A stretch of DNA of 7,855 nucleotides from an uncultured Bacteroidales bacterium (lineage in GTDB: Bacteria; Bacteroidota; Bacteroidia; Bacteroidales; Bacteroidaceae): NCBI GenBank assembly GCA_902783615.1, contig CACZRQ010000002.1, positions 1 to 7,855 on the forward strand, written 5' to 3'. Below are positions 1 to 6,738 of the stretch, piece by piece. Under the pieces are notes generated by a model. That model ran no database searches, was not told the origin of the DNA, and saw only the letters and a list, made by a program, of their open reading frames with translations. The position numbers and the translations under genes were made by a program. Within the stretch, counting starts at the first letter, position 1, and every line of letters begins with the position of its first letter.

Positions 1-414
1 TACAAGCACTATGAGTACTACACCCTGTGGGGTAACTTGGGTAACGTATATTCATACGACCGCGTAGAGAAGGCTTGGAGTCCAAGCAATCCTAACGGTA
101 CCCTGCCTTTGTGGGTATTCGGTGACACTCACGCTGAGAATACAGAGTCTCACTCTGGCTATGTAACCAACGGTTCTTACCTGCGTATGCAGACCCTGAC
201 CTTAGGCTACTCTCTGCCTAAGAAGCTCGTCAGCAAGCTGACCTTGAGCCGCATCCGCGTTTACTTCCAGCTGTCTAACGTATTCACCATCACCGGTTAC
301 GAGGGTCTCGATCCTGAAGTAAACCGTGTGGATAGCGATAGAAACAAGGGTGTTGACTACGGTGCATACGGTATGCCACGCCAGTATCTGTTTGGTGTTA
401 ACATTGACTTCTAA
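1..414 (+). CDS. SusC/RagA-family TonB-linked outer membrane transporter, C-terminal fragment
   Basis: This is the 3' end of a gene that begins before the window. The frame is open from base 1 and encodes 137 residues before a TAA stop. SusC-type proteins are 22-stranded TonB-dependent outer-membrane barrels that import glycans or peptides together with a SusD lid. The visible part shows the usual closing strands: GYVTNGSYLRMQTLTLGYSL, then RVYFQLSNVFTITGYEGLDP, a GVDYGAYGMPRQY segment, and an end in FGVNIDF. The terminal aromatic residue is typical of proteins inserted by the BAM complex. An internal TTG at 37 is not the start, because the coding frame continues upstream of it with barrel-like sequence. 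The SusD partner follows 67 nt downstream. Codons such as GGT, CTG, AAC and CGT dominate, which suggests high expression. The substrate cannot be told from this fragment. Confidence 0.95.
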   Translation, partial: YKHYEYYTLWGNLGNVYSYDRVEKAWSPSNPNGTLPLWVFGDTHAENTESHSGYVTNGSYLRMQTLTLGYSLPKKLVSKLTLSRIRVYFQLSNVFTITGYEGLDPEVNRVDSDRNKGVDYGAYGMPRQYLFGVNIDF

Positions 415-448
415 TAATTGACGATTGACAATTGACAATTGACAATTA
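415..448. repeat. Heptamer tandem array of near-palindromic CAATTG hexamers
   Basis: Directly after the susC stop, five hexamers are separated by single A residues: TAATTG, CGATTG, CAATTG, CAATTG and CAATTA, giving a 7-bp period. The two middle copies are perfect palindromes and the outer ones differ by one base. The array lies between two genes expected to share a transcript, so it would be part of the intercistronic RNA. Because the unit is self-complementary, it could form alternative small stems or be a slippage-prone tract. A function is not established. Confidence 0.8.
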
Positions 449-481
449 ATAAATTAAGAACTAAAAAAATACAAGAATAAT

Positions 482-2287
482 ATGAAAAAAGCAATAATCT
501 ATTCAGCTATGGCATTGGCTACCCTGTCAATGAGCAGCTGCGGTGACAGCTTCCTGTTGCTCGATCCTGCAGGCTCTGTATCAGAGGGTACGCTGACCAC
601 TGCGGAGGGTATTGACATGGTGCTGACAGGTGCTTACTCATCCCTCAACAACATGAACCAGACAGGTTGGATGGGCTACGCTTCACTGGCAAACTATGTA
701 TTCGGTGACGTAGCAGGTGCAGATGCCAACAAGGGTTCCCAGTCTTCCGACCAGTCTGACTTTACCGCTATCGAGGTTTACCAGTTCTCAGCTGCAAACT
801 CTTACATTCAGGGTAAGTGGGCAGGTGTATATGAGGCCGTTAAGCGTTGCAATAACGTGATTGACATGGTTGGCAAGGCTGGCGACAAGATTGCCAACCC
901 CGACCAGATCATCGGTCAGGCAGAGTTCATCAAGGGCGTTTGGATGTTCGAGGGTATCCGTATGTTCGGTGCTGCTATTCCTTATGTGACCCTGGAGGAC
1001 TATCAGAGCGCAACCGACCCACAGGTTTCCAACGTGGCTGAGGGCGGTAGCTATGTATATATCTGGAGCCAGGTTGAGGCTGACCTGAAGAACGCAGCTG
1101 CTAAGCTGCCTGCTACATGGCCTAATGCCCAGTCTGGTCGTGCTACCTCTTGGATGGCCAAGGCTATGCTGGCTAAGCTGTACATCTACTGGTCTTCTCC
1201 ATTCAACGGCAAGAACGCTTCTGCCAACCACTGGAGCGAGGCTAAGAGCCTGTTGGACGACATCATCAACAATGGTGTTGACGCAAGAGGTCAGAAGTAC
1301 AAACTGGCTGACAAGTATAGTGACCTGTTCAACAACGCAGCTACCTCTGACTGGACCGGTGAGTCTGTATTCGACGTACAGCTGACCATCTCCGGTACCC
1401 AGACTGATTCTAACGCTATCATCTCTAACCCTGCTCCTGGTAGCCCTGGTGCTCTGGGTATTGGTGGTTGGGGTTTCTACCAGCCAACTTATGAGTTCGT
1501 GAACAGCTTCATCGTTGACGACAATGGTCTGCCTCTGGCTAACTACACTAGCCGTGCTCCTCTGACAACTATCCCTGCAGGTACTCCTGTAACCGACCTG
1601 GATACTCCAGTTGATCCACGTTTGGACTACTGCGCCGGCCGTTTCGGCGTTCCTTACCTGGACTACGGTATTCCTACCGAGTTGAACGGTTGGGTTCGTG
1701 ACTACACCAATGGTGGTCTGCAGATGAACATCAAGTACCAGCACAGAAAGTCTGACCGCGGTTCAACGGCTGTTGCTACTGCTATCAGTTCTAACGCTGC
1801 CAACTATCACGTGATCCGTTTCGCTGACATCCTGCTGATGCGTGCTGAGTGCGCTATCGAGGAGGGTGACCTGTCAACAGCTCTGACCCTGATTAACAAG
1901 GTTCGCGCTCGTGCAGCTAACAGCTTCGTTGAGAACCCAGCTGCCGGCAAGGTATTCGAGGACAAGGTTAACGGCAAGACCGTTAATGGTGCTGCTGCTC
2001 ACTACCGCATTGGTCTGTACACTAGCTTTGCAGATGCTACTGCAGCTCGTACAGCATTGGAGCGTGAGATGCGTGCTGAGTTCGGTATGGAAGGTCACCG
2101 CTGGTTCGATATCGCTCGTTGGGGTACCGTTGCCAAGGTGCTGAACGACTATCGCGAATATGAGGGTGAATTCTTCCCAGGCAAGTTCGGTAACGTTTAC
2201 AACGTGAACTGGGTAACCTTCCCAATTCCTCAGACTGAGATTCAGACCGCTATGGGTCGTATCGTTCAGAACGAGAACTGGAAATAA
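482..2287 (+). CDS. SusD/RagB-family nutrient-binding outer membrane lipoprotein
   Basis: The 601-residue product is full length for this family, which usually runs about 500-650. It is the surface lipoprotein that caps the SusC channel and helps capture the nutrient. A lipoprotein signal peptide is clear: MKK, a hydrophobic core, then MSSC with the lipidated Cys20. The N-terminal SusD-like region includes RCNNVIDMV (122-130), FIKGVWMFEGIRMFG (149-163) and TSWMAKAMLAKLYIYW (222-237), helices of the TPR-like scaffold. The C-terminal SusD_RagB region has IRFADILLMRAECAIEEGDL (445-464), INKVRARA, GMEGHRWFDIARWG (535-548) and FPIPQTEI (580-587). The ATG at 482 is preceded by an A-rich leader without a strong Shine-Dalgarno, which is normal in Bacteroidota. 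Strong codon bias matches the susC fragment. The ligand is unknown, since no degradative enzyme is in view. Confidence 0.97.
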   Translation: MKKAIIYSAMALATLSMSSCGDSFLLLDPAGSVSEGTLTTAEGIDMVLTGAYSSLNNMNQTGWMGYASLANYVFGDVAGADANKGSQSSDQSDFTAIEVYQFSAANSYIQGKWAGVYEAVKRCNNVIDMVGKAGDKIANPDQIIGQAEFIKGVWMFEGIRMFGAAIPYVTLEDYQSATDPQVSNVAEGGSYVYIWSQVEADLKNAAAKLPATWPNAQSGRATSWMAKAMLAKLYIYWSSPFNGKNASANHWSEAKSLLDDIINNGVDARGQKYKLADKYSDLFNNAATSDWTGESVFDVQLTISGTQTDSNAIISNPAPGSPGALGIGGWGFYQPTYEFVNSFIVDDNGLPLANYTSRAPLTTIPAGTPVTDLDTPVDPRLDYCAGRFGVPYLDYGIPTELNGWVRDYTNGGLQMNIKYQHRKSDRGSTAVATAISSNAANYHVIRFADILLMRAECAIEEGDLSTALTLINKVRARAANSFVENPAAGKVFEDKVNGKTVNGAAAHYRIGLYTSFADATAARTALEREMRAEFGMEGHRWFDIARWGTVAKVLNDYREYEGEFFPGKFGNVYNVNWVTFPIPQTEIQTAMGRIVQNENWK

Positions 2288-2293
2288 TAGTCT

Positions 2294-2317
2294 AAACCTA
2301 ATACGATAGATAGGTTT
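2294..2317 (+). other. Small hairpin between susD stop and terminator
   Basis: AAACCTA (2294-2300) is perfectly complementary to TAGGTTT (2311-2317), with a 10-nt loop. It lies 6 nt after the susD stop and 12 nt before the terminator stem. No T-run follows it directly, so it is unlikely to terminate alone. It may protect the 3' end of the susCD mRNA, which is an inference. Confidence 0.5.
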
Positions 2318-2329
2318 CTCTAACCAAAG

Positions 2330-2362
2330 GAGGGGCGAGTCTTTGGGCTTGCCCCTCTTTTT
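2330..2362 (+). terminator. Intrinsic terminator after susD
   Basis: GAGGGGCGAG (2330-2339) pairs with CTTGCCCCTC (2348-2357) over ten pairs including one G-T wobble, around the 8-nt loop TCTTTGGG, and five T residues follow. The A residues just before the stem can pair with part of the T-run, so the hairpin may extend. This is a textbook Rho-independent terminator for the susC-susD transcript. It separates that transcript from the downstream gene pair. Confidence 0.9.
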
Positions 2363-2418
2363 AAATTTAATAGTCAGTGGTCGCTGATTGGACCTCATTA
2401 GCCAATTAAGCCCATAAA

Positions 2419-2427
2419 ATGTCATGA
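2419..2427 (+). promoter_or_regulatory. Minimal leader ORF overlapping the start of the membrane-protein gene
   Basis: ATG TCA TGA reads as a two-codon ORF whose stop overlaps the ATG at 2424 in the ATGA arrangement. Such an overlap could allow translational coupling, but a chance match of nine bases is quite possible. Only the arrangement itself is seen. Confidence 0.15.
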
Positions 2428-4184
2428 AGCTAACGAAAAACATTGCATTGTACTTGCTCTTGCTAATCACTCCGCTCTATGTTTGGTATCTGCACCAGAG
2501 TCAGGAGCCTATGTTGATGTATCGCGAACAACAGCAGATATTTCTGTGGGATGGAGATTATGTGGCAAGACTGTTGAAGCAGACTGGTGGTTTTGCTACC
2601 CTGTCTGCCCAATTCTTGGTGCAATTCTTTTCTGCTCCGTGGATATCCTCTGTCATCACTACCCTCATCATCACCTTGATTGGCTACATACTATGGCTTA
2701 TTTTGCACCGATTCAATAAAAGTGTGATTTGGTTTCCTGTGTCAATGTTCACTGCTTACCTGCAAGGAATGTATTTGTTGGAAATAGGATACCACTATGA
2801 CGGGCTACTCGCCTGGCTGATGTTTGCCATCATGCTATATTTGTACCTATCATTATCAGAGAACACAAGCGCGATTTTCAAAACATTAATAGGGATTACC
2901 CTCACCTTACTACTATATGTTTATGTTGGCAGCATAGCTTCACTATTTGCCATAAGTGCCTTCTCTTTTGACATGCTGCATGATGTCAGGAAAGGTTGGA
3001 TGTCATCTGTGTATATCCTAACATGTCTATTGGCAGCCCTGATAACCGTTGCCAATGGTAGCATTGTAGGCTTTGACTATGCATTATGGACGAAAGGGTA
3101 TTATGAATACCATGTTGAACAAGGATTGTGGCAATCGCTCTCATGGATAGTTGTGCCACTTGTAATCATTGCCGCCAAGCTGACAAGCCACATAAAACTA
3201 AAGCCTTTTATCCATCTGACACTTTGCATCATTTTGCTGTTTTCAGGAGGGGGCTTTATATACCTTCAATCAGAGAAAAAGATTAACAAGGACTTCCGTA
3301 CGCTGACAGAATTGAATAGAAGTGTCAACCAAGAAGACTGGGAAGGAATTGTAAACAACAAAAACCTGAATTACCAGAATTACCTGCACCTCAATTACCT
3401 CAACTTGGCGATTTCACATCAAGGCCGCATGATGACAGACCTTTTCAAATACCCACAAAAAGGGTCACAAAGTCTGCTGGTGAGTTATCAAGCCTATAAT
3501 GACATCAACGTGCTGTTCAGCCACATCTATTATCATACGGGGGTGATAAGTGAGGCTTTGTGTCTTTCATTCGGTACCATGATAGCCACCACTTTTGGCA
3601 ATCCTTCGATGCTGAAGTTGCTGGTGAAGGAACGGCTGATTTATGGAGACTATCAGGTGGCAGAGAAATACATCACGAGACTTGAAAAAACCTATGGCTA
3701 TAAAGACTGGGCTGTGGAGATGCGCAAGTTTCTTTTCAATGACGAGGCAGTAAATAACGACCCGGAATTGGGTGAGAAACGAAAAAGCCTTCCAACATCA
3801 CAACCAAGATTCGTAGTTTTGGATGGCTTGACGGCAGATCTCATCAAAGTGGTTGAAACAGGAACAGAAGAGCAGAATGCATTGGAGTATTTGATGGCGA
3901 TGTTGATGCTCGACAAGAATATGCCAGGCATCAAGAGTTTGGTTGAAAAGTATGCGGATATATTTTGGCACACTGGTTTGCCAACGCTTGTACAGGAAGC
4001 GATAACCACATACGCAGAAAATGATTCCGACTACTGCGCTACGCACGGGGTAACCCAGGACACGATGAACCGTTTCCAAGTCTTTCGACAACGTGCCTTG
4101 GAGGCAAGACGAAACGGACAGAATCAACAAGCGGCATTGGCACAGTTCCGTGGAACGTTTTGGTATTATTACATGTTTGGGTAA
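2424..4184 (+). CDS. Polytopic membrane protein with helical, TPR-like C-terminal half (DUF6057-like)
   Basis: The 586-residue product has two halves. The first has about eight hydrophobic segments, near residues 5-23, 73-95, 101-120, 125-145, 150-178, 195-211, 236-252 and 261-281. The second, from about 285 to the end, is soluble and mostly helical. One stretch (390-430, including ERLIYGDYQVAEKYITRLEK) resembles a TPR-type helix pair. The aromatic C-terminus FWYYYMFG is distinctive. From memory it resembles the uncharacterised Bacteroidota proteins annotated as DUF6057, but this was not searched. The ATG at 2424 is chosen because it precedes the first hydrophobic helix directly. The gene follows the susD terminator by about 60 nt and precedes the CxxCH lipoprotein gene by 13 nt, so those two are probably cotranscribed. 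Codon use is less biased and base composition more AT-rich than in the Sus genes. No catalytic motif was recognised; a scaffold, transport or assembly role is possible. Confidence 0.85.
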   Translation: MKLTKNIALYLLLLITPLYVWYLHQSQEPMLMYREQQQIFLWDGDYVARLLKQTGGFATLSAQFLVQFFSAPWISSVITTLIITLIGYILWLILHRFNKSVIWFPVSMFTAYLQGMYLLEIGYHYDGLLAWLMFAIMLYLYLSLSENTSAIFKTLIGITLTLLLYVYVGSIASLFAISAFSFDMLHDVRKGWMSSVYILTCLLAALITVANGSIVGFDYALWTKGYYEYHVEQGLWQSLSWIVVPLVIIAAKLTSHIKLKPFIHLTLCIILLFSGGGFIYLQSEKKINKDFRTLTELNRSVNQEDWEGIVNNKNLNYQNYLHLNYLNLAISHQGRMMTDLFKYPQKGSQSLLVSYQAYNDINVLFSHIYYHTGVISEALCLSFGTMIATTFGNPSMLKLLVKERLIYGDYQVAEKYITRLEKTYGYKDWAVEMRKFLFNDEAVNNDPELGEKRKSLPTSQPRFVVLDGLTADLIKVVETGTEEQNALEYLMAMLMLDKNMPGIKSLVEKYADIFWHTGLPTLVQEAITTYAENDSDYCATHGVTQDTMNRFQVFRQRALEARRNGQNQQAALAQFRGTFWYYYMFG

Positions 4185-4197
4185 ACAAATCTAAAAT

Positions 4198-5679
4198 ATG
4201 AATATCATCAAGTATATCAGCACATCAGCCATTCTCCTACTGCTTTTCGCATGTAGCCAAAAAGGAGTGAATATCATCCGTCAGACAGATGATACACTTC
4301 CTATTTTCCCTGATTATGACGGTGTAACCATTCCTGTCAACATCGCTCCACTGGATTTTACCGTACTGGAATCTGGGGAGTACAATCTCACAATCATGGG
4401 GAAGGATGATAACATACATGTTCGTTCAACAGACAATGCCTTTGACATTCCCTTGAAAGCCTGGAGGAAACTGCTATCAGCCAATGCTAACACAGCACTG
4501 ACATTCAGGGTTTCAAAAAAAACGGACGAAGGTTGGGTGGCCTACAAAGACATGCACATCCAAGTTTGTGCCGAACCTATAGACCCCTATCTCGCTTATC
4601 GTCTGATACCTCCCTATGAACAATGGAACCGTATGGGCATTTTCCAACGTAATCTGGAGAGCTTTGAAGAGACGCCCATCTTCGAGAACAAGATGACAGA
4701 TTACGGATGTGTGAACTGTCACACTTTCAATCAACGTCAACCCAGCCAAATGCTGTTTCATAGTCGCGCCAAGGCTCCTGGAACTGCCTACATAAACAAT
4801 GGTGTGGTTACTAAGTTAAACACCAGAACGGAAGAGACCCACGGCAACATGCAGTATCCCTACTGGCATCCGTCAGGCAGATACGTGGTGGCTTCCGTCA
4901 ATTCCACCTGGGAAAGCTACTATTATCATGCCCAAGACCGTGTGGAGGTTTTCGACACAGAATCGGATGTTTTTGTCTATGATATGGAAAACGACGAGGT
5001 GTTTGGCAATGAACTCCTTTCCTCTCCCCTTGCCTATGAGACTTTCCCCACGTTCTCTCCAGATGGCAAAAAGCTGTATTTCTGTACGGCAGAAGCCGTT
5101 GACAGTGTGGCCCATCATATCGAGAAGTTGAAATATAGTCTTTGCAGCATAGATTTCGATGCAGAGAAGGGAGAATTGGGAGCAAGGGTCGATACCCTCT
5201 TCAACGCAAGAACAACAGGCTTGAGCATATCGCATCCAAGAATATCTCCAAATGGGAATTACATGGTGGTATGTCTGACTAACTATGGCAATTTCCCTGT
5301 GAACCACAAAGATGCCGACCTGTTTATCATAAATATGCATTCTGGGGAGATGAAGCCATTGATAGGCGCCAATAGCGATTATGCCGACAGCTATCATACT
5401 TGGAGCAGTGATTCGCATTGGATGGTGTTCAGCAGCCGAAGAATAGATGGCTATTATTCCCGCCCATACATCACTTATATAGATGAGAAAGGTCAAGCAA
5501 GTAAGCCTTTCTTGTTGCCACAACGCAATCCTTACAAGTTCTATCAAGACCAGATGATGAGCTACAACCTGCCCGAGTTAATCGCTACCAAAGTAGAAAA
5601 CAACCAGCGCAAGATAGCCCTTACATTGAAGAACCAACCTGGAACGAATATGACGTTTAGGAATGCCTTGTCCAAATAG
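4198..5679 (+). CDS. Lipoprotein with one CxxCH motif and a TolB/PD40-like beta-propeller
   Basis: The 493-residue product begins with a lipoprotein signal peptide (hydrophobic ILLLLFAC, lipid Cys19). Residues 30-125 look like a beta-rich domain. A single CVNCH motif (171-175) in YGCVNCHTF fits covalent haem-c attachment; M185 and H188 are possible second axial ligands. From about 215 come propeller-type repeats: YPYWHPSGRYVVAS (220-233), FPTFSPDGKKLYF (283-295), HPRISPNGNYMVV (346-358) and YHTWSSDSHWMVFSSRR (399-415), the aromatic/SPDG/hydrophobic pattern of WD40-like (PD40/TolB) blades. It should be anchored in the outer or inner membrane facing the periplasm or surface. It lies 13 nt after the membrane-protein gene, which suggests a functional pair. 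Other cysteines (124, 296, 316, 359) are scattered. Haem binding is inferred; CxxCH could instead bind a metal or act as a thiol pair. I do not know a demonstrated function. Confidence 0.85.
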   Translation: MNIIKYISTSAILLLLFACSQKGVNIIRQTDDTLPIFPDYDGVTIPVNIAPLDFTVLESGEYNLTIMGKDDNIHVRSTDNAFDIPLKAWRKLLSANANTALTFRVSKKTDEGWVAYKDMHIQVCAEPIDPYLAYRLIPPYEQWNRMGIFQRNLESFEETPIFENKMTDYGCVNCHTFNQRQPSQMLFHSRAKAPGTAYINNGVVTKLNTRTEETHGNMQYPYWHPSGRYVVASVNSTWESYYYHAQDRVEVFDTESDVFVYDMENDEVFGNELLSSPLAYETFPTFSPDGKKLYFCTAEAVDSVAHHIEKLKYSLCSIDFDAEKGELGARVDTLFNARTTGLSISHPRISPNGNYMVVCLTNYGNFPVNHKDADLFIINMHSGEMKPLIGANSDYADSYHTWSSDSHWMVFSSRRIDGYYSRPYITYIDEKGQASKPFLLPQRNPYKFYQDQMMSYNLPELIATKVENNQRKIALTLKNQPGTNMTFRNALSK

Positions 5680-5744
5680 ATACATCAGTTTTTTGTAATA
5701 ATGTCATAACCATTCGCCTACAAAGACATTGGGTTGCGGCCTTG

Positions 5745-5781
5745 ATTTTTATCTCCACCTAAGTAAAAATAGATTTTTTTT
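5745..5781 (+). terminator. Weak AT-only hairpin with T-run, possible terminator
   Basis: ATTTTTA (5745-5751) is complementary to TAAAAAT (5764-5770) around a 12-nt loop, and eight T residues (5774-5781) follow after three bases. The stem has no G-C pairs, so terminator strength is doubtful. No better terminator was seen after the 5679 stop. Confidence 0.3.
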
Positions 5782-5784
5782 ATG

Positions 5785-5792
5785 TATGTTTG
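5785..5792 (+). promoter_or_regulatory. Candidate Bacteroidota -7 box for the cation-efflux gene
   Basis: TATGTTTG matches the TAnnTTTG -7 consensus used by the Bacteroidota primary sigma factor at every fixed position. Transcription would start near 5798-5801, giving a leader of about 40 nt. No good TTTG -33 element lies at the usual distance; that stretch is A/T-rich instead. This box would give the efflux gene its own promoter. Confidence 0.45.
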
Positions 5793-5811
5793 CAGTGTAA
5801 AACAAAAAAAC

Positions 5812-5838
5812 ATGAAGAAGGGCATCAACTCAATCTGA
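5812..5838 (+). promoter_or_regulatory. Eight-codon leader ORF in frame with the cation-efflux gene
   Basis: ATG at 5812 begins MKKGINSI followed by TGA, three bases before the ATG at 5842. It is in the same reading frame as the efflux gene. It lies in the predicted leader RNA downstream of the candidate -7 box and has an A-rich stretch before it (AACAAAAAAAC), as a Bacteroidota start would. It could couple or limit translation of the efflux gene, or be a remnant of a longer N-terminus. It could also be chance. Confidence 0.3.
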
Positions 5839-5841
5839 ATA

Positions 5842-6723
5842 ATGGAAAGGAATAAAGAGATATATAAGGTGACATTGGTGGGAGGAGCCGTGAATGTGAT
5901 ACTGCTGCTCTTCAAGTTTGTGGCAGGCATTGTGGGGCACAGTGCGGCGATGGTGGCCGATGCCGTTCATTCACTGAGCGACTTCCTGACCGACATTATT
6001 GTGATTCTTTTTGTGCGCATTAGTGGGAAGCCCAAGGATAAGGGGCATGACTATGGGCATGGGAAATATGAAACACTGGCGATGACCATTATCGGGCTGG
6101 CACTGCTGGCAGTGGCCATCGGCATCCTCTATGATGGTGTGATGAAGATTGTGACGTGGGCACAAGGAGGACAGTTTCAAGCTCCTGGCACGTTGGCTCT
6201 TTGGGCAGCACTGCTGTCTGTTGTCCTGAAAGAAGCGGTGTACCGTTACTCAATGGTGAAGGCACGAAAGCTGAACTCGCAAGCCGTAGAAGCCAACGCT
6301 TGGCATCACCGCAGCGATGCCCTCTCGTCGATCGGTACCGCCATCGGCATTGGTGGTGCCATCTTCTTAGGTGAACGATGGACGGTGCTCGACCCCGTGG
6401 CCTCAGTCATTGTAGGTGTCTTCATCGTGCATGTGGCTATCGGATTGTTGCGAAATGGCATCGGTGACCTGATGGAACAGTCGCTCCCAGATGAGGTGGA
6501 GGCTGAGATTTTACAACTGGCAGGCTCAGTAAAGGGCGTGTCTGAGCCTCACGACCTGCGCACGCGTCGCATCGGTAACCATTATGCCATTGAGATGCAT
6601 ATCCTGATGGATGGTCAGATTCCCTTGCGTGAAGCACATGATAAAGCCTCAGAAGTAGAAGAACTCCTGAGGCTTCATTACGGGGTTGAAACGCACGTTG
6701 TCGTGCATGTAGAACCGAAATAA
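5842..6723 (+). CDS. CDF-family cation diffusion facilitator (divalent metal/proton antiporter)
   Basis: The 293-residue product is normal size for a CDF exporter, which moves Zn2+ or related metals out of the cytoplasm against protons as an inner-membrane dimer. Six hydrophobic segments fall near 9-31, 35-57, 80-100, 116-135, 162-176 and 183-203. The transport site is visible as H43xxxD47 in helix 2 (HSLSD) and H155xxxD159 before helix 5 (HHRSD). This is an HD/HD tetrad, unlike the DD/HD site of E. coli FieF. The conserved GHDYGHGKYE loop (68-77) follows helix 2. The cytoplasmic C-terminal domain (about 210-293) carries H237, H253, H266, H285 and H289, several at positions expected for metal sensing. 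The N-terminus (NKEIYKVTLVGGAVNVILLL) is typical, supporting the ATG at 5842. Zinc is the likeliest substrate, but iron, cobalt or manganese cannot be excluded. No metalloregulator is in view. Confidence 0.95.
   Translation: MERNKEIYKVTLVGGAVNVILLLFKFVAGIVGHSAAMVADAVHSLSDFLTDIIVILFVRISGKPKDKGHDYGHGKYETLAMTIIGLALLAVAIGILYDGVMKIVTWAQGGQFQAPGTLALWAALLSVVLKEAVYRYSMVKARKLNSQAVEANAWHHRSDALSSIGTAIGIGGAIFLGERWTVLDPVASVIVGVFIVHVAIGLLRNGIGDLMEQSLPDEVEAEILQLAGSVKGVSEPHDLRTRRIGNHYAIEMHILMDGQIPLREAHDKASEVEELLRLHYGVETHVVVHVEPK
6644..6675. repeat. Perfect 9-bp inverted repeat inside the efflux gene end
   Basis: AAGCCTCAG (6644-6652) is the exact reverse complement of CTGAGGCTT (6667-6675), with a 14-nt loop. 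Read on the minus strand, the stem is followed by TTAT, so it could help end the converging repeat-protein transcript about 50 bp past its stop. It lies within the efflux coding frame, and the T-run is poor. Confidence 0.45.
6693..6706. repeat. Short GC-rich inverted repeat near the efflux stop
   Basis: GCACG (6693-6697) pairs with CGTGC (6702-6706) across a TTGT loop, 14 nt before the TAA codon. It may be only a consequence of the THVVVH codons, but it adds to the cluster of stems at this convergent end. Confidence 0.3.
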
Positions 6724-6738
6724 TCACCTATTGTGATT
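6722..6738. repeat. Inverted repeat spanning both convergent stop codons
   Basis: AATCAC (6722-6727) pairs with GTGATT (6733-6738) around a 5-nt loop. The left arm contains the last two bases of the efflux TAA and the whole TGA of the minus-strand gene. No T-run flanks it on either strand, so it is not a standard terminator. Confidence 0.35.

Noticed and set aside
788..1744. Long open frame on the minus strand inside susD (318 codons)
   Set aside because: It is antisense to a well-supported SusD gene, has no recognisable domain, and arises from the biased codons of the sense strand.
2342..2369. Possible promoter TTTG...TAAATTTA upstream of the 2424 gene
   Set aside because: The second box misses the final G, the spacing of 16 nt is short, and the first box is in the terminator loop. 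It is too weak to list as a promoter.
1874..2470. Minus-strand frame covering the susD end and the intergenic region
   Set aside because: It crosses the terminator and overlaps two convincing genes. The translation is low in recognisable structure.
4873..5547. Minus-strand open frame of 224 codons inside the propeller lipoprotein gene
   Set aside because: It is fully antisense to a gene with clear motifs, and its translation shows no family features.
5700..5730. Inverted repeat AATGTC/GACATT after the propeller lipoprotein gene
   Set aside because: It has only six pairs around a 19-nt loop and no T-run, so it is probably chance.
5718..5930. Minus-strand 70-codon frame across the 5680-5841 gap
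   Set aside because: It overlaps the start of the CDF gene and the candidate promoter, and its hydrophobic look comes from the T/A-rich intergenic sequence.
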